Assembly (NCBI GenBank): GCA_954871525.1
Contig: OX940864.1
Span: 8,550,001 to 8,614,000, forward strand
Direction of reading: 5' to 3'
Length of the DNA: 64,000 nucleotides
DNA from: Parietaria judaica
Lineage: Eukaryota > Streptophyta > Magnoliopsida > Rosales > Urticaceae
The translations under genes were made by a program, and so were the position numbers. The stretch's first letter is position 1. Every line of letters begins with the position of its first letter. The notes below the pieces were generated by a model. That model saw only the letters and a program-made list of their open reading frames with translations. It made no database searches and was not told where the DNA came from. This document shows positions 47,267 through 59,652 of the stretch, piece after piece.

Positions 47267-47724
47267 GGGTTAATGACGGTAAAAATACTCAAAGTTTAGT
47301 CAAAGAACCCCTCGTGTACCCAAAGTCTAAAAATAGTGGCAAAAGTACCTAAAGTCATATTTGAGGCGTTGACCACTCCATTCTCGTATCGCAGTTAACT
47401 TACGTGTTAACTTTGGCCACGTGGACAAACGTGGGTTGCTAACATATGAATTTTTTGCCACGTGGATGAGCCCACATCAGCCTCCTATACGAGAAAACAA
47501 CGAATTAAACCCCTAATTGGGCTCGTCCACTTGGCAAAAAATTATCATGTCAACAACTCACGTTTGTCCACATGACCAGAGTTGACGGTAAGTTAACTGC
47601 GTTATGAGAATGGAGTGGTCAACTCCCCAAATATGACTTTAGGTACTTTTGCCACCACTTTTAAACTTTAGGTACACGAGGGGTTCTTTGATCAAACTTT
47701 GGGTATTTTTGCCGTCATTAACCC
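47267..47724. mobile_element. MULE-like MITE, 458 bp
   Basis: The ends GGGTTAATGACGGTAAAAAT and their inverse are flanked by an exact 9-bp TSD TATGTTCTA (47258-47266, 47725-47733). The arms are inverted repeats of about 200 bp with paired GCCACGTGG words. The terminal sequence resembles that of 23804-25208, suggesting one family. Confidence 0.88.
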
Positions 47725-47733
47725 TATGTTCTA

Positions 47734-48876
47734 TTCCATAAGTACTGGATTTAGTAGCTTAAATATAGACAATTGTACTAATTAAATCATCATTTGTTGT
47801 TTTCATCTCTCTTAACAACTAATTAAACACTCTGATTATAATAGCTAATATCTTCTTCTTCAATTTGCCAACTTCTCCATCTTCTCCAAACTAAACCATT
47901 TGGGGATAGGAATTAAGTTGGTAACATTTCTAGCTGTAGAAACTTAACAAACTCATAGAGTTTGCATATAGATATAGATCCCAACTACTTATATTTCCTC
48001 ACCTTAAACTAACCTAACTCCTTTTGAGTTTTGACCAAACTCATACCATCTCTTTCACACACACACAAATAGAATATAACTTGGCGATTCCTCTATGACT
48101 TTTAGCCCTTGTATTTATGAGAATTCCAATGTTTAACGAAGAGGGTATTTCAGAAAATCATCATAAAATACCAAGGTGTAATTTTTTGAGAGTGGATAAA
48201 CTACTGGTTTGCTGTAAACAGGTGAGTACCGAGAAAATAATAACCCATAAAACTAATATTATTTTATAAATTACTGAAGATTTACCGGGGTTTATAAAAA
48301 AAAAAAAAAAAAACCAAGAATGACATAAATAAAACATATGAAAAATTGATGAACCCTTAACTAATTTTATAAAATACCAAAAGTTTAACCAAAATACAAA
48401 AAATAGGGGTGGTATTTTATTATCTTTTTGTGGGCATAACTTATTTTTATTTTATTTTCTCTTTACATTTGACGCATGGACTTGGAAATCTTGAAAAATG
48501 CCTTATTCTGTGGTACAAAACTCCACAACATTCTATGTCATCATGTAAAGAATACATCATTTTCAAAGGACAAAGTTAAGAATTTTGTTTTTTAGAATTC
48601 GTAGTTCACGTGATTTGGAAGTTAAGGGGTTAAAAAAGGTTTCTTTCAACATGTAAAATTCACTTTAAAAATTCATAAGAAACATTAGTGAATTAATAAT
48701 CTATCAAGACTTAAAAATAATATTAAAACTTTGAATTTGTGTTGTAAATCCAAGAGGCGCGTGAGACTCATCATATGATATTATAGTTTAAGGGCTTGAT
48801 GATTAAAAATTAAATAAATAAATGTGAGTGTTTAGGTATATATAATATACAGTACTTAGGGTATGGCAGCTTGGAG

Positions 48877-48937
<61 letters not shown>

Positions 48938-50582
48938 GTGAATGTGGAGTGAATGATGATGATTGAGTTAGATGGATAGATAACTAACGGGTAATATGCT
49001 TTTAGACGCTTTAAACTTTAAGAAAATATTGATTATTAAAAATTAATGAGAAAATAAATAAGAAAAGTTGAATAGATGTCCAATGGGGTAGCAGTCGGTA
49101 GGTGATTTGGGGGAATAAACTTATTGTCACCACCATAATTTAATCATTGTATTTAAATGTAGGGACCTCCACCATAATTAGCGCCGGTTAGGCAACATTG
49201 CCCCAAGAATCTTGCCACTTCCAAAAGCTATGCTAAATAACCTAATTCATTCACATTTCCCTATTATTTTCCACGTAGTTAGACTTAGTTTTTGATGGGA
49301 TAGACTTTTGTACGAAAATGACCGATTAATAAAGATTACCACTAATGGATTTTTAACATGGTCTCGTCGGTTAACGAGGTGCATACTTTACATGAGTTTC
49401 TTTAGGATTTTTGTACAAAAAAGGCACAATAGAAAACATCTCGAAGGTATGAGTTATAGAGAAAAATGTTAAGGTTACGGCTTGAAAGGAGTGTCGCCGG
49501 CACCTCGCCTCATGTTCGGGTATCAAGGGCCCCTGCTAAGTGCCAAGTGATCTTTCGAGCATGCAAAAAAGGATGCACGGTCGACCAGTGTGGCATGATG
49601 CGGTGGGGGCGTTCCGCGTGGTTTCCGAGTTGAGGGTATCGTAATGTTCACTCGAATTCTCCAAGTCTCGGATGTGGTGGTTTCGATTGCATTTTTTGGC
49701 TATGTTTGAGCTATTTTTAACTCAAGTGAAGTCGTAGACTTTCGTGATTATTGTACTATTTATATTTAGTTATTTAGATTGTCCTATTAATATTTCAATT
49801 GTATGCTGGCCAAATAAGGAGAAAATAGAAAAGAGAAATATAGATAGCCATACGATTAAAGTGAGCATATATATGGTAAATGAAAGTCGAAGAAAAAGAA
49901 TAAGTTGAGATAAGGCTAACTATCCAATCATAATATAGGAAATTAGAGATGTGCATTTATATTTTTACAAAATTTGGTCCGCATAGCATTAATTAATATT
50001 TATATTAAACGATGCACATTGATGAGTGGCATACACCCCTTCTCAACACAAAGAAGATTTTTTTTATTTTTTATTTTTAAAGCCGAGAATGTAACATAAC
50101 AAAAAACAAAAAATTCACGGTCTATTTGGAAGAACACAAAAAAAAAAAAATTACTTAACGGAAGTGGATGAAAGATGAAAGAGTGGATGGATATCTAACA
50201 TTTACCACAATTGTTTTAACTTAGCTCTATGCCGTTCCATTTTAAAACTATTTGGGTAATTTTGCCGCTAGTAACCCTAAAACGTGTTTAAATGTTAAAA
50301 ACTGACACGTGACAGACAAGTTAACGGGGGTTAACATCAATATAGATAGAATTCTAATAATTTTTTAATAAGTGAAACTTAGATACTTTTGCCCAAAATA
50401 AACCTATTATATATGGCTTGTTGAAGATAATCATGATGCTTCTCATAATTAATTATTCATATTAATTGCTTATTATCCAAAGTGGTTTTCCGCTAAATCG
50501 GAAACATGTTTTGTGGACAATTTGAGCTGTGTGGAATGTGGATCATCAATTGTGAGATTGACTTTAATTATTAATTAACTTA
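47734..50582. other. AT-rich intergenic DNA
   Basis: No gene is seen. An (AT)n run lies at 48881-48932. A segment at 50240-50290 (GGGTAATTTTGCCGCTAGTAACCC) looks like a lone end of the MULE-like family at 47267. 49480-49680 is more GC-rich but shows no domain. Confidence 0.5.
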
Positions 50583-50590
50583 ATTATGAG

Positions 50591-53500
50591 CAGTCCCCAA
50601 AATGTGATACAAAAACCCATCCGGAAAAAAAAAAAAAAAAAAAACCCGGATACGGATCAGTCCGGGTCCGGGGAAAAAAATCCCTGACTGATCCAGATCC
50701 GGGTTATTAATTTTTTTTATATTAAATTTGTTTTATATATTGTTTAGTCCCTAACTTAGTTTAATTGTTCAAATCTAACATTTTGGTACTTAAGTTTGGT
50801 TTTGAAAAAAATAAATGTTTAAATTCTTAAATTATTTTGTATGTTTTAAATATTTAAAAATAAATATGAAATAAATAAAAACATACAACAACAAAAGAAA
50901 GTAAATATGCGTTTTTTATTCAACAAACTCGAAGGTCGGATACGGGAAAGTACAAATACAACCAAATGTTGAAAGGCAAACGAAGTTACAAATTCAAAGT
51001 ACAATAAGAAAACGAACAATTGAAAACGAATTACAATTGAATATGTGACATGCACACCTTTGATGAAAACAATCCTCCATAAAATTGGTCAAATTTTCCT
51101 TCATTATTTCTACGGCATTGGCGTGGGCACTAGCGTTATCTAACGTAATGGAAACTACTCTATCCGAAATGTTTCAATCCGACAAAACTTCTAGTATAGC
51201 CTCGGCTAGGTTTACTGCTGTGTGCCTAACCCTCATCAGCTTAAAACCTATGATACGCTTTTCTATATGCCAATTATCGCTAATAAAATGAGCTACGACC
51301 GTAATATAATCATCATTAACATGACCTTTTCAACAATCCGACGTTAAAGACACTTTGTAAGAAGATTGTTGGAACATTTCGTGTAAAGCGACCCTTTGCT
51401 CGTTATAAAATTTGATTATGGTCTCGTGGTTTATATAATACGAGATTTCCCTATAGTTTATCGGCGCCACCTTCATCATCATTTCGTTAAAACCTTCTCC
51501 CTCGAGCGCTGATATAGGCAAACCATCACGTATAGTCCACTAAGCAATAATCATTCTATATACATCATCGGGTAAGCGACTTACCTCCTCCGCCCTCACC
51601 CGGAACCAAGCGTTGTTCACCACGTCCACATCCACGTCCAGCTCGCGGTGTTGGTAGAACTTCCTCAACTTCTTCGACTTCCTCCTCCTCGCCTTGAACG
51701 TAGTTCGGGTCCTCCGCATCATCGTTCTCATCATCATCATCGTCATCGCCGCCATCGGGGTCGTTGGATTGGTTCCTCGACCTCGTTTCCTAAAAAAACA
51801 AAGGAATATTACAAGGTTTAAAATATTAATGTAAATATTACAAGGAATATTACAATTATTAAATTTTAATATCAACCATATTAATTTAATTAAATATCAT
51901 ATAGTTAAATAAAAAAGTTAACAAAATTAAAAATAGTATTTTCTATGTGTGGAAATAATTATCAAGCTCTTTTAGACGGAACTCCCCGAGGTTCCACGGC
52001 CAGATCGACTGGAAAGGATGTTATGATCTCACTTTAGGCCCAAGCTTTTCTAGACAGAACTCCCCGAGGTTCCCAGGCTAGCTTGGAGGAGATTGCAAAG
52101 CAAACCTTATTTAAAAACTAATCTTTCTAAGACACTATAATCCTTAAAAACTTTATAATTATCACCACACATAAAAATTATAATTTTTATTTTTTTAACT
52201 TATTTTTTTAACTATTTAAAATTTAACTAAACTAATATGACTATTACTAATGACTATTTAGTTATTAATTATTAACTTACTAGTTATTAATTATTAATTA
52301 ACTTATTAGTTATTAGTTATTAATTAACTTATTAAGTAACTTATTATAATTATTAATTAACTTATTAGTTAGTAATTATATGACTTTTTATTTAGCTTAT
52401 TATTTAATTTATTATCTATATGACTATTGACTAATGACTATTTATTAAGTAAGTAACTACTTTTTAACCAACAATTTATTAAGTAAGTAACTATTTTTAA
52501 CAAACTAATATTTAATTTATCATCTAGCAATTTCAAAATATAATAAAATAATAATTTAATTAATTAACTACTTAAATTAAACTCTACTTACCTCGACATC
52601 GGGGAAAACATAATGTTGTTGACGATGTTGTTGGACTTGGAGTTGTTGCTCGTGATGGCGGACTTGTTGTGCTTGGTATTGTTGTTCGTTGCTAAGGCTT
52701 TGCCAATCCGGAATATTTGTACCTTGATAATTAAGTAAGTTCGTAAAACCACCGATGTGACCTTGAGAAAATAATAATTGTTGGTTCGGCCCGACGCCAC
52801 CGGTACCATATTAACCATGAACCGGTAACGGTTAGCTAGAAGAACCGGGAACATTGTGTTGATTCATAACTCCGACATTATAATTATGTTGACTAAAAGT
52901 CGTCCCGTATTAATCGACCGCGGCGAGGGAATAGTGGACCGTCCTTTTCCTCGGACTTCGGGATGTCCTCGAGAACGGTTGTTGCCACTCGACATATTAA
53001 CGGTAATAACGATAAATTAAACTAATAATAACGGAAATATAAACTAAATTAAACGAAATAATAACGATAAATTAAACTAATAATAACGGAAATATAAACT
53101 AAATTAAAATAATAACGAATAAAAACTATAACTAATAACAACTAAAATACCTAAACTATATATTAAACTAGTATTTGAGAGTATTTATATAATTATAAAT
53201 AGCTAAACTATAGCCTAAATTCGGAACTTTGAGAACTTGAGAGAGTTTGAGAGAGTTGGAGATGAAGAGAAGAAGATGTATGGAAAAAAAAATGGGAGTG
53301 GAATGGGGTATTTATAGGAAAAAATGTGTAGGAATTCGAGTAAGAGGTGTAAATGTGGCTCCAACGGCAACAAAAAACTGACACGTGTCAGGTACTTTTG
53401 CCGCAGAAATTTTTCACTCCAACGGGGAGATCATCTGGGCCGTTGATTCGCTTCATCCAACGGCCCTAGTTTAACGAGTGTTCATTTTTTTTAAATCCCG

Positions 53501-53631
53501 GATCCGGATGCATCCGGATTCGTGGTTTAAAGGATCCGGATGCATCCGTATCCGGGTTTTTCCGGATCCAGTTTTTTTTTTTTTTAAATTTGCCTCCGGG
53601 TATTTAACCGGGTACGGCATTTTGGGGACTA
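50591..53631 (-). mobile_element. hAT transposon, 3.0 kb, with broken transposase
   Basis: The terminal repeats CAGTCCCCAAAATG and (inverted) TAGTCCCCAAAATG are flanked by an exact 8-bp TSD ATTATGAG (50583-50590, 53632-53639). Subterminal CCGGATCC and GGATGCATCC words cluster at both ends (50620-50700, 53500-53620). A transposase remnant lies on minus. The upstream promoter side (53330-53480) holds TGACACGTGTCA and paired CCAACGG words. Confidence 0.9.
51050..52994 (-). pseudogene. hAT transposase pseudogene, C-terminal half missing
   Basis: A start-like ATG lies at 52992-52994 (MSSGNNRSRG). A Gln/His-rich segment follows (52590-52800, in a shifted frame), then an acidic, Glu-rich stretch (about 51640-51780). 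The N-terminal part of the hAT catalytic region is at 51050-51530, with ISALEGEGFNEMMMKVAP, KVSLTSDC and ITLDNASAH. Stops at about 51540, 51327 and 51170 interrupt it. Two of these sit where the family has Trp (after SDC and after VLSD). Sequence ends at FHQRCACHIFN, so the rest of the catalytic domain and the C-terminal dimerisation domain are gone. It cannot make an active transposase. No BED zinc finger was recognised. Confidence 0.75.
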
Positions 53632-53639
53632 ATTATGAG

Positions 53640-54999
53640 ATTAGTATTCTACTTAATTCACTCGCTTATTTGGGTCTTCCTCATAATAATTATATATAGC
53701 TTTATGTATAAAACTATTATTCGTATTACTTATTTGGAAACACCATTTTGTGGATAAGCATAAACATTAATCATTAAAATATTAAATACTTTAAATCGTC
53801 ATTGATAATAAAATTTAATTAATTCGACAAAAGAAATTAATTTTATTTAAGGTAATAGCAACATAATTTTTTTTTATTATTATTTTTGTAGTGATATAAA
53901 CTAAATATTTATTTTGTTATGGTTAAAGTTCTTAATATTTATTATTTTTTAAAGCTTCATCGGTATTAAAAAGAAAAAAAATAGAAAATATGTGTTTAAG
54001 ACTTAACAACATATTTAAAATTATTTTAAATCAATTAAAGATTGATAAAATTTTAACGAGAAACAATCAGTGAGTGAATATTAAAAATTTCGATATTATG
54101 CCACATAGTGTATCTTCCATTATATTCGTATTAACGTTTGTTAATTGTCATCTGAAGAATAAAAACAAAGAGTAATAAAATATTATTTTAAGGGAAATTT
54201 TCAATCGCATTTTTGCCTAACAATTTCAGGGCAATTTCAAAGACACTTTTCTCTGAAAATTTTGACCACGAGTTTGTGTGTTCGTTTATAAGTTTATGTT
54301 TTATTGAGTATTTAGAAAATCTTAATCTTAATCAAGGTTTTGTCAGAATATATTTGATAAAAATAATTCTTTACAGTGACAATCTCAAACAACAGCAACA
54401 AAAATTGTAAATTTGAGCACGCCCGTTGAAAAAAAAATATAATGGAGTTTTGGCATAATCCTATCCTATGGTAATATACAATTTGTTTGTTTTGGTCAAA
54501 TTGGTGTTGTTCGTTCACAATTGTTGACATTCCCAAACTTGATTATTATAACTTAATGAGTTTAGTTATTTTAAAAAAATTAAGATTAAAGTGTCACATA
54601 AATTATGTGTTGCGCATAAATCATCTTCTGTTAATATTTCATAACGCGTAAAGAAAAATGTGTTACGTTTTAGGATCATTAGGGGTATGGCTACGGCCAT
54701 TACATCTCAAGCGGCAAACTGCATTAACATTTCGGATTACTCTAAAATAATATCTTAATTATTCTTTAGTCGAGTTTTATTTCAATATTAATGGTTTAGC
54801 GGGCCACATTGTAGCCCATTGATTCAGTACAAATTATAAACTTTTATTCTTGGTGGACTATAGTCCATACCAGATTTATTTCGATATATTTATAACTTAT
54901 ACCAATTCTCAATTTATTTTCGAGTCCTTTTGTGGCAACTCTTCTTTAAATTTACTCAGTTAACGGTCTGTTATTAGGAGAGAAAAAAGCACACTGAAT

Positions 55000-55040
<41 letters not shown>

Positions 55041-55295
55041 CTTTTCATGTAATTTTCTAACATTTAAATATAAATGTAATTTTCATGGGCGTTGACGTGG
55101 GATTCAGTTTTTGGAAACTTTGTCTTGTGTAGGCTTTGAGAGCAATCTGGCCCAGGCAAAACTTTGTCTTTGTCTTTTATTTGGGCCTCTTTGCAACCAC
55201 ATCAGATTTTTTTTTTTTATAAAGAAAATTACAATTTATTTATTCTATAGTTTAAAACATTATAAAAAAAAATTGGTCAATCACAATTTGATTAT
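53640..55295. other. AT-rich intergenic DNA
   Basis: No gene is recognised. An (AT)n microsatellite lies at 55002-55039. The rest is AT-rich. Confidence 0.5.
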
Positions 55296-55303
55296 CCTTT
55301 AGC

Positions 55304-56152
55304 TAGGGCTGAAACCGGAACCGGGAACCGGGAACCGGGTATTTGACTATTTTTTGTCCCTGTCCCGGAAAAACCGGGGCACAGTTTTTCTGTCCCGGTT
55401 TTGGTTATGCTTCTGAAAAGTCTTGTTTTTTGTTTTTTTGTTTTTTTTAATCAGAACCGGGACCGGAACCGGAACCGGGACATTGATTAAAATCTTGATT
55501 TTTTTAGGACCAAAATCCCGGACGAAAACCGGGACAAAATCCAAAAAAGAAACATGAAAGATAACCCACTAAGTACAAATCCAAAATGCAAAATACCAAA
55601 TCTGAGTACAAATCCAACATGCAAAATACCAAATCCGAGTACAAAAGCAAAATACAAAATACCAAATGCAAGATCCGAGTTCACATCGTGAACTTCGTGA
55701 TACCAAATCCAAATCTAAGTGCAAAAAAACGAGTCTAAAATGCTAAATAGTAAATACCGAGTACAAACAAATCATTTTTTATAACAAAACACATATAAGA
55801 TATGACATGTTAAATAAAATACCGAGTAATGGGCTGAAAAATAAATAACATTTTAAAATAATGGGCTGAAAAATAAAATAATGGATAAAAAATCTAACTA
55901 GTAAACAACATATAAGAAATGACATGTTGAAAAAACGACAAACTTATAACAAAACGACATAAAACCGGAACCGGGACAAAAAAACCGGGAATTTTAAATT
56001 TTGAACTGGTTTTGGTTTTTCAAACCGGAACGTAACGTTCCTTTTTAGGGTATGGTAAAAAAAAAAAAAACTGATTTTTTACCAAAAACGGTTCAGTACC
56101 AGGACCAGAACCGGGACGAAACCAGGAACTGAGTACAAATTTTTCACCCCTA
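55304..56152. mobile_element. non-autonomous hAT-like element, 849 bp
   Basis: The ends TAGGGCTGAAA and (inverted) TAGGGGTGAAA are flanked by an exact 8-bp TSD CCTTTAGC (55296-55303, 56153-56160). Both ends carry dense ACCGGAACCGGGAC-type words. The middle has tandem AAATCCGAGTACAAA and AAATACCAAAT motifs (55570-55690). No transposase is seen. Confidence 0.87.
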
Positions 56153-56160
56153 CCTTTAGC

Positions 56161-57918
56161 AATACATGATCATTAAATACATGGCATCAACTAAAACTCG
56201 CATTGGGGCTTGGAGCTACCAAGTTTCGGGTTAGGGTGTGAAAAATCCGAAACTTGCCGGATCTTCAGGTCCTAAGATCTCCGTACCATGGGGCACGCAC
56301 AAGACAACATAGCGGGATCAATTTACTGCCTACGCTAACCTACATCTCATACTGTGTTGGCCTGCGAGTCTTTACTATTTGAAAAATCTAACTACGCCTT
56401 CAAAAAATGATGAGTTGATATAAGATCATGCTGAGAACCTTGTAAAAAGACCTCTAAAACTAAATTTCCGAGTTGAGAGAGAGATCCCTTCTTTTTACGG
56501 GGATCTCTCCGACGGCAACTTAGTGTCTCCTAAAGTTATCTGTTGTATTTTCACATTACGACTCTCACACTAGAGAGCTTTTCTTCTTGTACTCTTATTT
56601 TCTCTCGATGATCACAGTGCATCTCCTAAAATTACATAGGTAAAATCTTTACGCGTTCATCTTTACTTTCTTGCAATATGCCATCATGTTGTAATCTCTC
56701 TTCGTGCTTTTAGCCTTCAACAAAGAAAATGCGCTAGCAATTTCTTCGTAGAAACTAATTTTTTTACCCGCATCCATGAAAAAAGTGGTTACAGCCGGCT
56801 ATCAAGCGCCTAAAATAAAACTCGTACGAAAATCTTTGGTTCGACCTGATTTATTCTTTATTTTTATTACAAAATGTCTCTTAAAGAAGGGAAAATAAAA
56901 TGAAAAACTAAATAACACTGATAGAGTCATAGTAGTGTAAGAAAATTAATCAATGCCCCAAGTGGGTGCACCGCAGATTATGATGACTAACATAACAAAC
57001 AAAAGTATCGTTCTATTCGCAAATAACGCTGTAAAATCTGAAGAAGTTGAACAACATAAATAGAGTTGAATTTAAGCCAAATTTATTTTCGGATGGAATG
57101 AAATATCTTTAAGATCGTATCTTCTTGAAGTATAAGGAGATAATGAAATAAAAATAAAAAAAAATTGAAGAAAAAAAAATTCATAAGAAACAAAAATTTA
57201 GTTGTTGAGGATCTACCGCAGCAAAAATATGTAAATAAAATATAAAAGAAATACACGTGGACCCACACGTAGAGTCTAGAGAGGAAAAAGAGTGATTAAA
57301 GAGTAATGAAGATGATACATGAACTAACTGGACCAACATGTAGTGGCACAATATATCATTTTTGGAATTAATAAGATTTTGACCATTATTTAATTATAAT
57401 GTCGGCAAAGCTTAATATCTTATGTAAGTGCTATTTTGGTCCACCAAAAGGACTCCATGAAAGTCAACAATTTCGGCCTTAAATTTTCACATGCATTTTT
57501 AGTTATGTACCAAATTTTCCGGGCTCATTGCTCGTCTTGCCGTAATTTTCGGTTACGGCAGCCTATGTTCGCGGATAGGCGCTCACTGTTAAGACGGGAA
57601 TTTCTCGGGTAACACTAGCAGCAATCCTCACGGAGGGCATGAGATGGCCATTGCTCGAGAAGTTGTAAGCAAGAATGTGAGATGGACGTGGACCGGAAGA
57701 GCAGACAAGATAATTTTATTGCTGTTTTTTTTTAAAGAAGATTAATTTAAAATAAAAAAATAAATAATATATAAAAAATGAAAAATAACTAGCGGGTTCT
57801 ATTCGCTTAAAATAAGATCATACTCGGGTCGGGTTAACCCCAAGGACCAGTTTATTTGCGGGCAAATAAATCACGAGATGGACAAGCATTGAAGCATACC
57901 TATTTTTATTTATACAAA
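56161..57918. other. intergenic DNA
   Basis: No gene or clear repeat boundary is seen. 56220-56600 and 57520-57700 are less AT-rich and may be old repeat pieces, but I cannot name them. Confidence 0.45.
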
Positions 57919-57923
57919 AAGAT

Positions 57924-58691
57924 TGAAACGTCACGTTCTTCGGTTATGCGGAAAATAACGACAAATAAACATACGCGAAAATAAAAAGACACACGCGATG
58001 TTTTGTTAACGCAGTTCGATATCTATCTACTCTGCGGGGCCCTCACCCAGATTAATCAACATGGATAATTACAAGATGGACGTTACACAATCGATTTGTT
58101 CATCGAACAACAAACTGGAAAATACACTCTAACCAGTGCGACCAGCGATGTAACAAGCCTTGTAACCTGTTGATTACGACGACGACACGGCGGCACGGCA
58201 AGCGGGTAAGGCGACTTCCGGTGAGTGTCAATATGTGCAAGCTTGCACAACTCCGTTGACGATACTGAAGTGCTTCAGACCTCTTTAGACTTCTTCTCGG
58301 GAAGAAAACGCCAACGAACGATCCACGAAAATTGTGAGAAAATGCCTAGAATGCTCTCTGTAGCTCTGAACGATTTTCTCTTCACTTTATGGCTGAAAGG
58401 ATGCACGATTTGGAATTCCTAAATGAGTTTAAATAGACTCCACAAAGCTCTCAACAAGATAACCACTTTTCCTTGATTTTAGGCATTATTACTTAGTCTT
58501 TCTTAGACTTAGTATTCCCACCAAAATTCGAATTTCAAAGGCTCATTCAACTCTGATATTTGACCAGCAGATAGGGGAAAACGAATTCCTTAAATATCTC
58601 AACCAAAACGGACCAATTCCGCTTTACGGATAAGGAGGTCGCACATATGACCATTCGTATGACTAAACTGTCAAATAAAGACAGTTTTTCA
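57924..58691 (-). repeat. 3' LTR of the copia-type element
   Basis: 768 bp, TGAAACGTCACG to CAGTTTTTCA on plus. It lacks about 29 bp present in the other LTR near 62500-62535. Confidence 0.95.
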
Positions 58692-59330
58692 AACTCCCCC
58701 TTTGGCATTTTTGTTGAGCAGATAATTCGGTGATCAGATTAAATATGTAGACATGTAGCGACGAACAACCGATCATGAAATAAACTTGATCTTCTGATAA
58801 ACCCAACTTAGTGACCAATGTTCCCGACAACCAACAAAAGTTTAACAATAGAAAAATGGTTGGTCACTCATGGCAATGCTCCCCCTGTCGTCGATGTCTC
58901 CCCTGTCACCTTTCTCCCCCTCTGCTGACGGAAAATGTCAAAGACTAGTCGGAGTGAGGACGAAGATCCCGCTGAATGGCAAGAACTGTCTCTTGAAGAA
59001 GAGTAATCTGGTCTGAGAGAGCGTGAACCTGTGCCATAGAAGACTATGTAGTATGAACTACCAGCGCTTGAGCTTTCTGAACATTGACCAACTCGTACAC
59101 GCGCGAAGAGATGCTCCCCCTAACTATCTGATATTCCTTATGTTATACTCTGAGACTGAATCTGCACTATTCTGAGACTGAGTCTGTGAAGCTCCCCCTT
59201 ACTCGGTGATAACGAAGAGATGCTCCCCCTGACTATCTGATAACTGAATCTGTACAATTATGAGCCTAACTCTGCGAAGCTCCCCCTGACTATGGGATAA
59301 TTCTCCTGAATTTGCACAATTCTCCCCCGA
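58692..59330 (-). repeat. cluster of polypurine tracts
   Basis: Read on minus, AGGGGGAGC or close variants recur at about 58694, 58878, 58899, 58913, 59113, 59191, 59222, 59280 and 59321. Intervening AACTATCTGATA and TCTGCACAAT words also repeat. The copy next to the LTR (AAAGGGGGAGTT) is the likely working primer. Multiple tracts before the 3' LTR are known from Sireviruses. Confidence 0.8.
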
Positions 59331-59400
59331 TGCGAAGCAAGATGCCAAAGATTCCTCTGATGATTGATTCACAAGATTGCATTTTGGCTCTTTAGTACCC

Positions 59401-59652
59401 TTAGCGGTAAGAGATTCTCTTGAACCGAGATACTATTTTTGAGCGCAAATTCATCAGCCTCTGTAATTTGATTTTCTTGAAGGCTTGCATCAACTCTTGA
59501 GGCTTCCATCTTGTGGCATCTTCAGGATTGAATATGTCTCTAGTTACATCTTTTGGAGAAGTAACAAGTACAGTTGTGTCCACATCTTTGTAGTTGGCTA
59601 TCACTCCATTTACCATGGCTTCTTGTCTAGTTGTGTTTTGCAGGAGAGACAT
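59401..59652 (-). other. unidentified open frame after the coiled-coil gag
   Basis: 83 codons beginning MSLLQNTTRQ and rich in Lys, Thr and Asp. It overlaps the end of the preceding frame by 26 bases in a different frame. No domain is recognised. It occupies the place where protease and pol should start, and could be a chance frame or a short accessory product. Confidence 0.3.
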
